A stretch of DNA of 64,000 nucleotides, taken from contig NC_012873.2 of assembly GCF_000003195.3 (NCBI RefSeq), positions 16,667,202 through 16,731,201 of the forward strand. Direction: 5' to 3'. Both the position numbers and the translations under genes were made by a program. Shown piece by piece: positions 23,751 to 34,235 of this stretch. A model generated the notes under the pieces. The model saw only the letters and a list, made by a program, of their open reading frames with translations. It searched no databases and was not told the origin of the DNA. Source of the DNA: Sorghum bicolor. Lineage: Eukaryota > Streptophyta > Magnoliopsida > Poales > Poaceae. Every line of letters starts with the position of its first letter. Position 1 is the first letter of the stretch.

Positions 23751-26390
23751 TTAATCGTCCTGAGGTTCGTTGGGTGGCGTAGTCGGTACTTCCGGCAGCG
23801 CCTCCTCTTCTTGTATAGTTATCTTCATTTTCCACACCTGACTCGGTGCTTCAATCTCCTCTGGATAATTCTGTTTAAACTCTACGTCTTCTGACCTTAC
23901 AACTTCTCCTTCATAGTCTGCCCATCCGTCCTTAATGATCTGCCTCCTCTGGTTGCGGTTGCTTCGTTTTCTTACCTGCTTAGATTCTTCAATGATATAG
24001 TTAGGGTCAGTAAAATAACAGCGTACCTTCTCTGAGGGGAAGTGCATATGGACTTCTCCGGTTCCAATGTAGATAATGGCTTTAACGGTGCTGAGGAACG
24101 GTCTTCCAAGGATGATGGGTGGATCATACTCGTCTTCTCCCATGTCAACAACTTGAAAGTCTGTGTAGACAAAATGATCGTCTATTTTGACTGGGACATC
24201 AGATACTATTCCTTGAACTTCTCGAAATGTCTGATCTGCCATCTGGAGCTGAATGTATGTTGGTCTTAGTGGCATGGTCCCGAACAAGAGCCGATAGGTG
24301 ACTGCGGCCATTATGTTGACGCCCGATCCGGTGTCACAAATTGTCTTGTAGAAGTTGTATCCATTTATGGAGCAGTAAATGCTTGGCATTCCTGGGTCGT
24401 CCTTCTTGGTCAAGCACGGTGACTTAAGTTGGTGATCTTGGCCTCCATGGACTACAGTGACCATCTGAGCTGACTCGGTCCACACTTGCTTGTTCCTGTT
24501 CCTCCTGTTGGTCCTCTTCCTTGATTGACGTCTGGATTGATTTGGAATTTGTGTAGTCTTGTTTTTGAAGAAAAATGTTTCCTTCTTCCCTTTGACGTAG
24601 AAACTGATCTTAGCAGCACTGGCGTAGATGATAGCTCCTGTGGTGTTCAAAAATGGCCTCCCTAGGATGATAGGTGCTCTCTCATCATTTCCGGTCTCTA
24701 CCACTACGAAGTCTGCTGGTGCATACAAGGTACCAACTCGGACACAAAGGTTCCTCACTATTCCTTTTGGAAAAGTTATCGTCTGATCTGCAAACTGCAA
24801 ACACATGGTTGTCTCTAATAAAGGATATGTAAAGAATTTCTCATAGAGTACCCTGGGTATAATGTTGACACTGGAGCCAAAGTCGCAGAGTGCTTCTGGG
24901 AAGTCCACCATGCCGATGGAGATCGGGATGACGGGGCGTCCTGGATCGCCTCTCTTGACCGGCAGACGGTCAGTAGAAAATTCATTGACGGGGTTACTCC
25001 AATTACCTGCATCAAACACGTCTACAAGATTTGCAGATTCTAATCCTTCCGGTTGTGATGGTATACCGGGGTTAGTAGTAGGAACAGCAGCAGCTATCTG
25101 ATTTAACTGAGATTCAATCATTTTATTAAAGCTAATTTGATTCTTGATGGCAGTAGAGAAATTATCCATTCTATTATTTATATTTTCTAGTATTTTATCA
25201 TTAGATGCCAATTTCTTAGATAGGTTATCCATTAGCTTTCCTTGATTAGACACTAACTCTCTCAAAGGTGGAAAATTATTATTATTGTTGTAAGAATTGT
25301 TACCTTGATAATTACCTGAGTAGTTAGGCCTTTGTTGATTCCAACCTTGATTTTGTTGAGGACGGTTGTAGTAGTTGTTGTTGTTGATGTAGTTCACATC
25401 CTCAAGTATCTCAGGGCAGTGGTTGCCTGAGTGTCCAGTGTCTCCACACTCCTCACAAGTCATGTGAGAGTCGTAGATGTGCATAACTTCTTTCTTGTCT
25501 CCAGCTTTATCATCGAGCTTCTTCATGAGCAGGTCTAGCTTTGCAGACAGCATGTCTACCTCCTTCAGCTGATGCATACCTCCACCTCTCTTGCGTGTCT
25601 GGGTCCTCTCTTCATTCCAGCTTTGATTGGACGCCATCTTCTCCACAAGAGCTGTGGCTTGTGGTATAGTAAGTGATAAGAATGCTCCTCCAGCTGCAGC
25701 ATCCATGGTCTCTCGGGCACTGTTGCTGAGCCCATGATAGAATGTCTGCATCAATAGCCAACTCTCCATTCCATGATGGGGACATTCTAGGATGTAGTCT
25801 TGAAAGCGCTCCCATGCTTCTGGAACAGATTCATCATTTTGTTGCTGAAAACTTGTAATCTTCCCACGGAGAGCATTGGTCTTGCCCATGGGAAAGAACT
25901 TTGCCAGGAAGTTTGTTGAGCAGAGTGCCCACGTAGTATTCTTCTCCTTTGTAGCGTAGAACCACTGCTTCGCTCTTCCTAACAGTGAGAATGGGAAGAG
26001 GCGAAGTAGTATAGCGTCTTTGGAAACTCCTGCTATGGTGAATGTGTTGCAAATCTCCAGGAAGTGTTGTAAATGAGCACTAGCATCTTCGTGTGCCTTC
26101 CCACAGAACTAGTTGGATTGCACCATGTTGATAAGTCCAGGCTTGAGCTCAAAGTTGCCATCGATCTCTGCAGCAGGTCCAGTGCGGATGTTGTCCGTAG
26201 TGGGAGCTGAGAACTCGCGGATCGATTTGTTCGCCATGGCTTCGAACTCTGAAGACAAGTTCCGGTGATCTTCTTGATTGGATGAAGCTTCTTCGTGAAG
26301 TGTTGATGATTTCTTTAGCTTGGCCCTCGTCTTCTTGAATAATGCTTCAAGATTGTCAACAAAATTTCCTGGAAGATGTCTTCTATTCAT
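23751..26390 (-). pseudogene. gag-protease of element B, two protease domains, one amber codon
   Basis: 880 codons from ATG at 26390 to the stop at 23751, collinear with the 883-residue protein of D. Codon 94 is TAG (26109-26111) where D has CAG; otherwise the frame is open. Domains in order: Gag capsid-like region (AWERFQDYILECPHHGMESW), zinc knuckle CEECGDTGHSGNHC, an Asn-rich and Gln-rich stretch, a coiled-coil-like stretch, protease 1 with ALCDFGSSVNIIP and APIILGRPFL, a basic linker, and protease 2 with TICDTGSGVNIM and PPIILGRPFL. An acidic tail follows. Gag would form particles and the protease would process them. The lesion is a single base, so loss was recent. Confidence 0.9.
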
Positions 26391-26550
26391 ACATTCCCCT
26401 GCATAAGATAAAATAGAAAAATATCGGGGTAAAACTGTATGAGAGAATAGATAAGCTCAATCATATTAGTGATGCGAATGATAACTCAAAATCTTTTATT
26501 CCATTCCTGATTGGTAATCAACCTTCCTCGGCAACGGCGCCAAAAATGCT

Positions 26551-28195
26551 TGTTGGGTATTCTTAACATCATTACCAAAAGTAGACTAAGTTCTAAATCT
26601 AGCAACGGTGCCAAAAATGCCAAACCTATCCCTCACACCACTTAAGCCAAGTTGTCATCCCCAGCATGACATGAGAGACGCGGTATTGAAATATGCAATT
26701 GCTCTTCTAAATAAATAATGAATGGGATCTGCAAGCGCACAGATTAATACCGATGTAGCATTTTAACCGGGAAGTATTCCAGGTATCGTTATTTATATTT
26801 TTACCACTGGGAAGGGATTAATCAATCATCACTATTGATTACAGAATAGAATATGAGATTGAGCATCTATCATTGCATGTATAATTGAGAACATTATATC
26901 TAACTCTTCATACAGGGATAAGTGTCACATAATAGATATATGAAATGATAATAGTGACAAGGATAACTGATCTGATCTAGCCACATAATAAATATGATAA
27001 GCACCTCAATTAGATACTCTAGAAAGTCATTAGCATGGTATTAGAACGAACTACAAGAATATTCCCTAAGTTCTTCTTAACTATATAGTCTAGCATATCA
27101 TAGTTAGTGCAAGCATACTTAGCAATCATTGCGAGACAAGACTACGCCCATGCATAGTGATATTAGCAAGGAATATGAGAAACATAGCAATCACTCCCCT
27201 GTAATAATGTTGCTCTGCCAGCCCAATACACGAGAGGGGGACTATATAAGAATCAATGAAGCTGTCACTATCACAAACTACCCCACGATCTGGCATATTG
27301 GGTACAATCGCAGATAAATACGGTATAAGCACCACGCCTACACAATATCTATCATTTACCCATGGATCCGATGGATAAACGCTATACGATCCTAAGCATG
27401 TATATAGATCGTATCTAACTAAGCCAAGTACATAACTATGATAAACTAAGAACAATATAATCTTGAATATAAGCAAATAGAGCAAAGTCATAAGCAATAT
27501 ATTGAAGTAGAACAAAGTCATATTCATAATATTGAAGAACAAAGATAATTAGAAAGCAATTAGAAGCACAATTAGAGAATTACCAAGAATCCTCCTGACA
27601 GATCCGGAAACCAATCGAAGATTGACTCCTTCTAGTTCTAATCCTATGTAGCTATGCTAATCTAGATATCTAATTGATGTGGTGGCTCTAATCTTGATCA
27701 GAGGCTTCTTCTCCCTTGATGGAACAATAAATTAGGGTTGAGAGGCTCTCTCCTCTAGGGGCCAGGGGGTCTGGTTTTATAGTCCCTTCAAGTGAATATG
27801 GGCCCTTGGATCAAACCGACATAGATTGTATGGTTTAGATTCATCCTTTAGGTCGGTGGAGACTTCCCGCAAAGCAGAGTCCTGATTAGGGGCAGGGCGG
27901 GCGCCAGTTGGACAGGGCGGGCGCCCTGTCTCTGGCCCCGATTCGCCTCCGCTTCGGTCTCGTGGCTTCTGGAGTCCTCTAGATGTAAGATAATTGCGCA
28001 GCACGTTAATATCTTTACTAATCCTGACATGTGGGCCTTTCTTCCATATTTCCTGATAACCCCCTGCAGAAATAGACAAACACCAAAACTCGTGGAATTC
28101 TGTCAGATAAAACCCTAAGTCTAGATCTTGATTTTATTTGGATCCTTTTCTTTATTTATTTGATAATTAAATTTGATACTTAAGGACCGTCAACA
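26551..28195 (-). repeat. 5' LTR of element B
   Basis: 1645 bp, complete. It has two GGGCGGGCGCC-type boxes (about 27896-27923) and a minus-strand TATAAAA box near 27776-27782. The primer site starts eight bases to its left. Confidence 0.9.
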
Positions 28196-28924
28196 AATAT
28201 AATCTTGAATATAAGCAAGTAGAGCAAAGTCATAAGCAATATATTGAAGTAGAACAAAGTCATATTCATAATATTGAAGAACAAAGATAATTAGAAAGCA
28301 ATTAGAAGCACAATTAGAGAATTACCAAGAACCCTCCTGACAGATCCGGAAACCAATCGAAGATTGACTCCTTCTAGTTCTAATCCTATGTAGCTATGCT
28401 AATCTAGATGTCTAATTGATGTGGTGGCTCTAATCTTGATCAGAAGCTTCTTCTCCCTTGATGGAACAATAAATTAGGGTTGAGAGGCTCTCTCCTCCAG
28501 GGGCCAGGGGGTCTGGTTTTATAGTCCCTCCAAGTGAATATGGGCCCTTGGATCAAACCGACATAGATTGTATGGTTTAGATTCATCCTTTAGGTCGGTG
28601 GAGATCTCCCGCAAAGCAGAGTCCTAATTGGACTCCTGGAGAGGGCGGGCGCCCTGTCTTTGGCCCCGTTTCGCCTCCGCTTCGGTCTCGTGGCTTCTAG
28701 AGTCTTCTAGATGTAAGATAATTGTGCAGCACGTTAATATCTTTACGTAATCCTGACATGTGGGCCTTTCTTTCATATTTCCTGATAACCCCCTGCAGAA
28801 ATAGACAAACACCAAAACTCGTGGAATTCTATCAGATAAAACCCTAAGTCTAGATCTTGATTTTATTTGGATCCTTTTCTTTATTTATTTGATAATTAAA
28901 TTTGATACTTAAGGACCGTCAACA

Positions 28925-31329
28925 TCTACCTCAATCCCTCTTTCAGACACTAGGTGTCCCAGCACTATTCCTTCCCTAACCATAAAATGACATTTTTCCC
29001 AATTAAGGATTAAGTGCTTTTCTTCACATCTTTGCAAAACCTTGTCTAAGTTTTCAAGACAACTATCAAAAGTTTTTCCATAAATAGAGAAATCATCCAT
29101 GAAAACTTCCATAATCATATCATAAAATATAGACATCATGCATCTTTAAAAAGAAGCTGGTGCATTACATAACCCAAAAGACATTCTACGATAAGCATAA
29201 GTTCCATACGGGCATGTAAAAGTGGTTTTGCTTTGATCATCAGGATGGATCGGGATCTGATGATACCCTGAATATCCATCTAAGAAACAAAAGAATGAAT
29301 GGTTTGCTAACCGCTCTAGCATCTCATCTATGAAAGGTAAAGGAAAGTGATCTTTTCTCGTGGCTTTGTTTAGTTTTCTATAGTCTATGCACATCCGCCA
29401 TCCTGTGACGGTGCGTTGCGGAATTAGCTCGTTCTTTTCATTCATAATAACAGTCATGCCTCCCTTTTTGGGCACAACTTGTACTGGGCTTACCCACTCA
29501 CTGTGTGGCACAGGATATATAATCCCTGCATGCAGCAACTTTATAACTTCCTTTTTAACTACCTCTCTCATAGTGTTATTAAGTCTACGTTGGGGTTCTC
29601 GAGAGGGTGAAACAGAAGGATCTGTTGGAATACGATGGGTACAAATCATAGGACTGATTCCTGTAAGATCTTGAAGTGAGTAGCCGAATACTGAGTGATG
29701 TTTCTCAAGAATGGTCATTAATCGCAGAGTTTGATCCTGAGTGAGTTTATCGCTAATGATCACAGGGAACTCTGGATTATTGTTTAGGAAAGCATAGGTA
29801 AGACCGGGTGGTAAAGTTTTAAGCTCTATGGGGGGTCTAGGTATTTCTGCAAACTCATCTAAGGGTTCAGGCTCAGAAGGTTCGTCTTCTTCTTCTATGA
29901 AGAAAGGAGTTTCGTCTTCTAAGTCTGGTTCATCAAAAAGCTCTAGAGATGCAGCCTTTACTTCCTCCATAGGATCAGGCAAAAGATATGACTCGGCCTT
30001 ATTGTTTAAGGAGTGTGAAATTATTATTGGGAATTTAAAGGTTTTTCCAAAAGAAATGTGTAGCTTTCCAGTATGACCTTCATAAAGGAGTCTTCTAAAA
30101 GGTTGTCCTATTAACAGGTCGAAGTCCCATGTATCAAAGATATAGAAGTTCAAATGAACCATGGAGCCTTCTACCGTAAGAGGTAGGACATTAATAATTC
30201 CAAGACTGGGGACTAATCGTCCTGAAGATTCCTTTATGACCTTTGTTGTGGGGGTTAAGACAAGATTTTTAAATAGTTTAAGTGCAAAAGATTCAGACCT
30301 GATGTTGATCCCCACAACAGGATTATAGAGAGCATTAAATCGATCAGAATTATAAGCACAGCGTATAGTTATAGAGGGTGTGTCCAAACGGATCACATCA
30401 GAGGAAAGCTCTGATTCCTCCAACCATTCGCTACTCATTACTGAGATAAGCTCTCTCAATTGATATTCACTTGGTAAATAAATGCTAAACTGGCCGTTTT
30501 GGGGTTTGTCAATAGAATGGTAGTTTGAAATATTTCCAAAATCGGCAAAAAGATCGGATTCTATATCCAGCATGAAGTCCGGTGGTGGAATTTCTTCCTC
30601 TTGTGGCTCAGAACTTGGGATAGCTAAAGTAGCTGAAGAATTTGGCAGAGTGTCTACTTCGGCTTCGTAGGTTTCATCATGAAGGGTATTATCCATCTCA
30701 GCTTCTAGGATTCTATCTAGGATCACTCTAGCTTCATCAGCAGGGATGCGAAAGAAAGAACCTCTAGACATTGTGTGAAGCATTTGTTTGTGATTTTTAT
30801 GAAGACCTCGAAAAAAGTGAAATAAAAGAACAGGGTCTTCAAGATTAAGGTTTGGACCAGATTCTAAAAGATCAGAAAAACGTTTCCAGGATTTCCCCAA
30901 AGTTTCATTATCTTTTTGTTTAAAAGATAGGACATCGAGTCTAAGGTCGGCTATACGGTCAAGGGAGTAGAAATCTAGACAAAAGTTGGCTCGTAAAACT
31001 CCCCATTCACCTTGTTGTTGACTTACCTTCTGACTGTACCATTGTCTAGCTTTTCCCCTTAAGGAAAAAGGAAAAAGCTTCCAACGTAAAGTTTTATCAG
31101 AAATGCCTTCAATGCGAAGACAATCACATGTTTGCTCAATATCTCTAATATGAAGGTAAGGGTTTTCATCTTCCTTTCCCGAAAAAGATAGGTTTTGAAT
31201 CATGGCAATCAACCTAGAACTTAACTTATACTGGGATGTTTGGATAGGCTGTGATGATTCACATGGTAAAAGGTCAGTTGCTAAAGGGATTGCAGATTCA
31301 TGGATCGATTTAGAATTTTGGTTTTCCAT
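28925..31329 (-). pseudogene. Element C gag-pol, 5' part: Gag, protease-like region, RT start
   Basis: The start is ATG at 31329 (MENQNSKSIHESAIPLATDL), about 107 bases from the primer site. The Gag domain covers about residues 45-210 (RWKLFPFSLRGKARQWYSQ, then FFRGLHKNHKQMLHTMSRGS). No zinc knuckle is seen. The protease-like region (about residues 330-450) ends in FDLLIGQPFRRLL, but its active-site position reads ALYNPVVGINI with no D-T/S-G triad. Reverse transcriptase then begins (WVSPVQVVPKKGGMTVI, WRMCIDYRKLNKATRKDHFP, FLDGYSGYHQIPI, YRRMSFGLCNAPASF). A TAA at codon 728 (29146-29148) sits where relatives have Gln; the frame then continues through VFMDDFSIYG to the insertion of LTR A. It cannot give full Pol without readthrough. 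Confidence 0.9.
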
Positions 31330-31461
31330 AAGGTAAGAGTAAAGAAAATAAATAAAGAATATAAAAGATAAGAAAAGATAAAAGTATAGATACAAGCTAA
31401 TAGTAAGACTCAAGTTATCTCAGCAACCGTCTTTCTCCCCGGCAACGGCGCCAGAAATGCT
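31330..31461 (-). other. Short leader and primer binding site of element C
   Basis: The 18 bases at 31436-31453 (minus strand TGGCGCCGTTGCCGGGGA) are complementary to the 3' end of tRNA-Asp, the primer used by Athila-type elements. Eight bases separate it from the LTR, as in D. Confidence 0.88.
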
Positions 31462-32420
31462 TGTTGATATTTGGGAACGCAATAAGGAATTGATCCGCAA
31501 GCGCACGGATATCGGTGAGAACTTCACCCGGGAAATTATCTAGAGTATCGTATTTATTTTTTTACCACTAGGAGAAAGAGTGCATCTGACTAGCCGATCT
31601 ATTACTACTAACCTTTAGGCACAAAGAATGTCTTTCGATGTGAGTGATAAATAGAGAAGACTGCAACCGTAGTCTCCTTCTAACCTTGGTAAGGATGATC
31701 TACTGTTCTAATGGGGAGGCTAATGGAATCTAGACAACACAAAGGATGTTCGACCCGCACCTATAAACCCTATCCTTCCTGCTAACGAGATGTGATCTGC
31801 AAAGGTAATTCGGAATTGTCACGTTCCTCACTACTACCATGGTCCAGCTAGTCAGTGAATATCTATGAGTACCCCAGCCTAAACACCACGTTTACGCCAG
31901 CAATGATTACTCTAAACTCTACGCGAAGAGATTAAAGTAAACTCATAAACCATAAGAACAATAAAACAAGAACTTACTAGAATTTAGAAGTCGAATTACT
32001 GAAGAATCCTAGGAGCAAGCTTCGGGTTAGGAGAACTTGATCCCGCAGGTACAAGCTTGGAGTAGACACCGACAGGCCGGGCTTCCTCCAATCTACACCT
32101 CCACTCTATCTCTCTCAATCTAGTAGAAACTAGAAGATCTATTTCTACCTTACATTGGTTGCTAAGCCTAAAAAGAAATATTAATTAGAGAAGAGGTTTT
32201 CCTTTGAGGGCACCCCTCAGTCTCTATGATAATTTCTTCATGTCTTCTCCAGGGGCCAGGGGGGTCTCCTTATATAGTCCTCCCCTTCTATGCTTTTTTG
32301 GGTCGATAGGCGAGGTGGTACTATGTTTTTCTTGATCCAATAGGTCGGTGGAATATCCCGAGCGAAGAGAGTCCTGAAAACAATCCAGCAGGGGGCGGGC
32401 GCCCAGGTCACCAGGGCGGG
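31462..32420 (-). repeat. 5' LTR of element C, left piece
   Basis: 959 bp up to the point where element D inserted. It carries TATATA at 32271-32276. Near its end it has an extra GGGCGGGCGCCC box, so that the D insertion (duplication GCGGG) lies in the second of two tandem boxes. The remaining 275 bp are at 40713-40987. Confidence 0.9.
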
Positions 32421-34075
32421 TGTTGACGGTCCTTAAGTATCAAATTTAATTATCAAATAAATAAAGAAAAGGATCCAAATGAAATCAAGATCTAGACTTA
32501 GGGTTTTATCTGACAGAATTCCACGAGTTTTGGTGTTTGTCTATTTCTGCAGGGGGTTATCAGGAAATATGAAAGAAAGGCCCACATGTCGGGATTACGT
32601 AAAGATATTAACGTGCTGTGCAATTATCTTACATCTAGAAGACTCCAGAAGCCACGAGACCGAAGCGGAGGCGAAACGGGGCCACAGGCAGGGCGCCCGC
32701 CCTCCTGCCCTGGGCGCCCGCCCACCTCCTGTGTCCAATCAGGACTCTGCTTTGCGGGAGATCTCCATCGACCTAAAGGATGAATCTAAACCATACAATC
32801 TATGTCGGTTTGATCCAAGGGCCCATATTCACTTGGAGGGACTATAAAACCAGACCCCCTGGCCCCTAGAGGAGGGAGCCTCTCAACCCTAATTCATTGT
32901 TCCATCAAGGGAGAAGAAGCCTCTGATCAAGATTAGAGCCACCACATCAATTAGACATCTAGATTAGCATAGCTACATAGGATTAGAACTAGAAGGAGTC
33001 AATCTTCGATTGGTTTCCGGATCTGTCAGGAGGATTCTTGGTAATTCTCTAATTGTGCTTCTAATTGCTTTCTAATTATCTTTGTTCTTCAATATTATGA
33101 ATATGACTTCGTTCTACTTCAATATATTGCTTATGACTTTGCTCTACTTGCTTATATTCAAGATTATATTGTTCTTAGTTTATCATAGTTATGTACTTGG
33201 CTTAGTTAGATTCGATCTATATACATGCTTAGGATCGTATAGCGTTTATCCATCGGATCCATGGGTAAATGATAGATATTGTGTAGGCGTGGTGCTTATA
33301 CCGTATTTATCTGCGATTGTACCCAATATGCCAGATCGTGGGGTGGTTCGTGATAGTGACAGCTTCATTGATTCTTATATAGTCCCCCTCTCGTGTATTG
33401 GGCTGGCAGAGCAACATTATTACAGGGGAGTGATTGCTATGTTTCTCATATTCCTTGCTAATATCACTATGCATGGGCGTAGTCTTATCTCACAATGATT
33501 GCTAAGTATGCTTGCACTAACTATGATAATGCTAGACTATATAGTTAAGAATAACTTAGGGAATATTCTTGTAGTTCGTTCTAATACCATGCTAATGACT
33601 TTCTAGAGTATCTAATTGAGGTGCTTATCATATTTATTATGTGGCTAGATCAGATTAGTTATCCTTGTCACTATTATTATTTCATATATCTTTTATGTGA
33701 CACTTATCCCTGTATGATGAGTTAGATATAATGTTCTCAATTATACATGCAATGATAGATGCTCAATCTCATATTCTATTCTGTAATCAATAGTGATGAT
33801 TGCTAATCCCTTCCCAGTGGTAAAAATATAAATAACGATACCTGGAATACTTCCCGGTTAAAATGCTGCATCGGTATTAATCTGTGCGCTTGCAGATCCC
33901 ATTCATTATTTATTTAGAAGAGCAATTGCATATTTCAATACCGCGTCTCTTATATCATGCTGGGGATGACAACTTGGCTTAAGTGGTGTGAGGGATAGGT
34001 TTGGCATTTTTGGCACCGTTACTAGATTTAGAGAACTTAGTCTACTTTTGGTAATGATGTTAAGAATACCCAACA
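32421..34075 (+). repeat. 5' LTR of element D
   Basis: TGTTGACGG to ACCCAACA. Two perfect GGGCGCCCGCCC boxes (32691-32702, 32712-32723) precede TATAAAA (32843-32849) by about 120-150 bases, which marks U3 and the likely start of R near 32875. Open frames of 122 and 138 codons inside it are repeated in every copy of this LTR and show no family resemblance. Confidence 0.95.
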
Positions 34076-34083
34076 AGCATTTT

Positions 34084-34101
34084 TGGCGCCGTTGCCGGGG
34101 A
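34084..34101 (+). other. Primer binding site (tRNA-Asp) of element D
   Basis: TGGCGCCGTTGCCGGGGA, fully complementary to the plant tRNA-Asp 3' end, eight bases after the LTR. Confidence 0.9.
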
Positions 34102-34235
34102 AGGTTGATTACCAATCAGGAATGGAATAAAAGATTTTGAGTTATCATTCGCATCACTAATATGATTGAGCTTATCTATTCTCTCATACAGGTTTACCCC
34201 GATATTTTTCTATTTTATCTTATGCAGGGGAATGT

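Larger units (their letters stand above)
20480..28195 (-). mobile_element. Element B: Athila-like non-autonomous element (gag-protease only)
   Basis: LTRs at 20480-21555 and 26551-28195 are flanked by AATAT at 20475-20479 and 28196-28200. The primer site (minus strand of 26525-26542) matches tRNA-Asp with one change from that of D. The single gene is gag-protease; about 2.2 kb of 3' UTR follows. There is no reverse transcriptase or integrase. It is the same family as D (opposite strand) and as the solo LTR A in which it sits, so the family inserted into its own LTR. Confidence 0.92.
19570..28924 (-). repeat. Solo LTR A (B/D family) inserted in element C pol, split by element B
   Basis: The LTR is 19570-20479 plus 28201-28924, about 1634 bp, TGTTGGGTATTC to GGACCGTCAACA. 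TCTAC flanks it at 19565-19569 and 28925-28929, and it has no internal region of its own. It interrupts the reverse transcriptase frame of C without otherwise changing it. Element B later inserted into this LTR at AATAT. Confidence 0.9.

Noticed and set aside
32479..32847. 122-codon open frames across U3 in the D and F LTRs
   Set aside because: They run through the GC boxes and upstream of TATA, so they would not be on the transcript; conservation is that of the promoter region.
33082..33498. 138-codon open frame repeated in every B/D-type LTR (also at 39714-40130, and on the minus strand at 27126-27542)
   Set aside because: It lies in LTR non-coding sequence after the TATA box, recurs only because the LTRs are young copies of each other, and has no recognisable domain.
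34084..34101. Match to tRNA-Asp, considered as a tRNA gene fragment
   Set aside because: It is 18 bases complementary to the 3' end only, beside an LTR; a primer binding site, not a tRNA gene.
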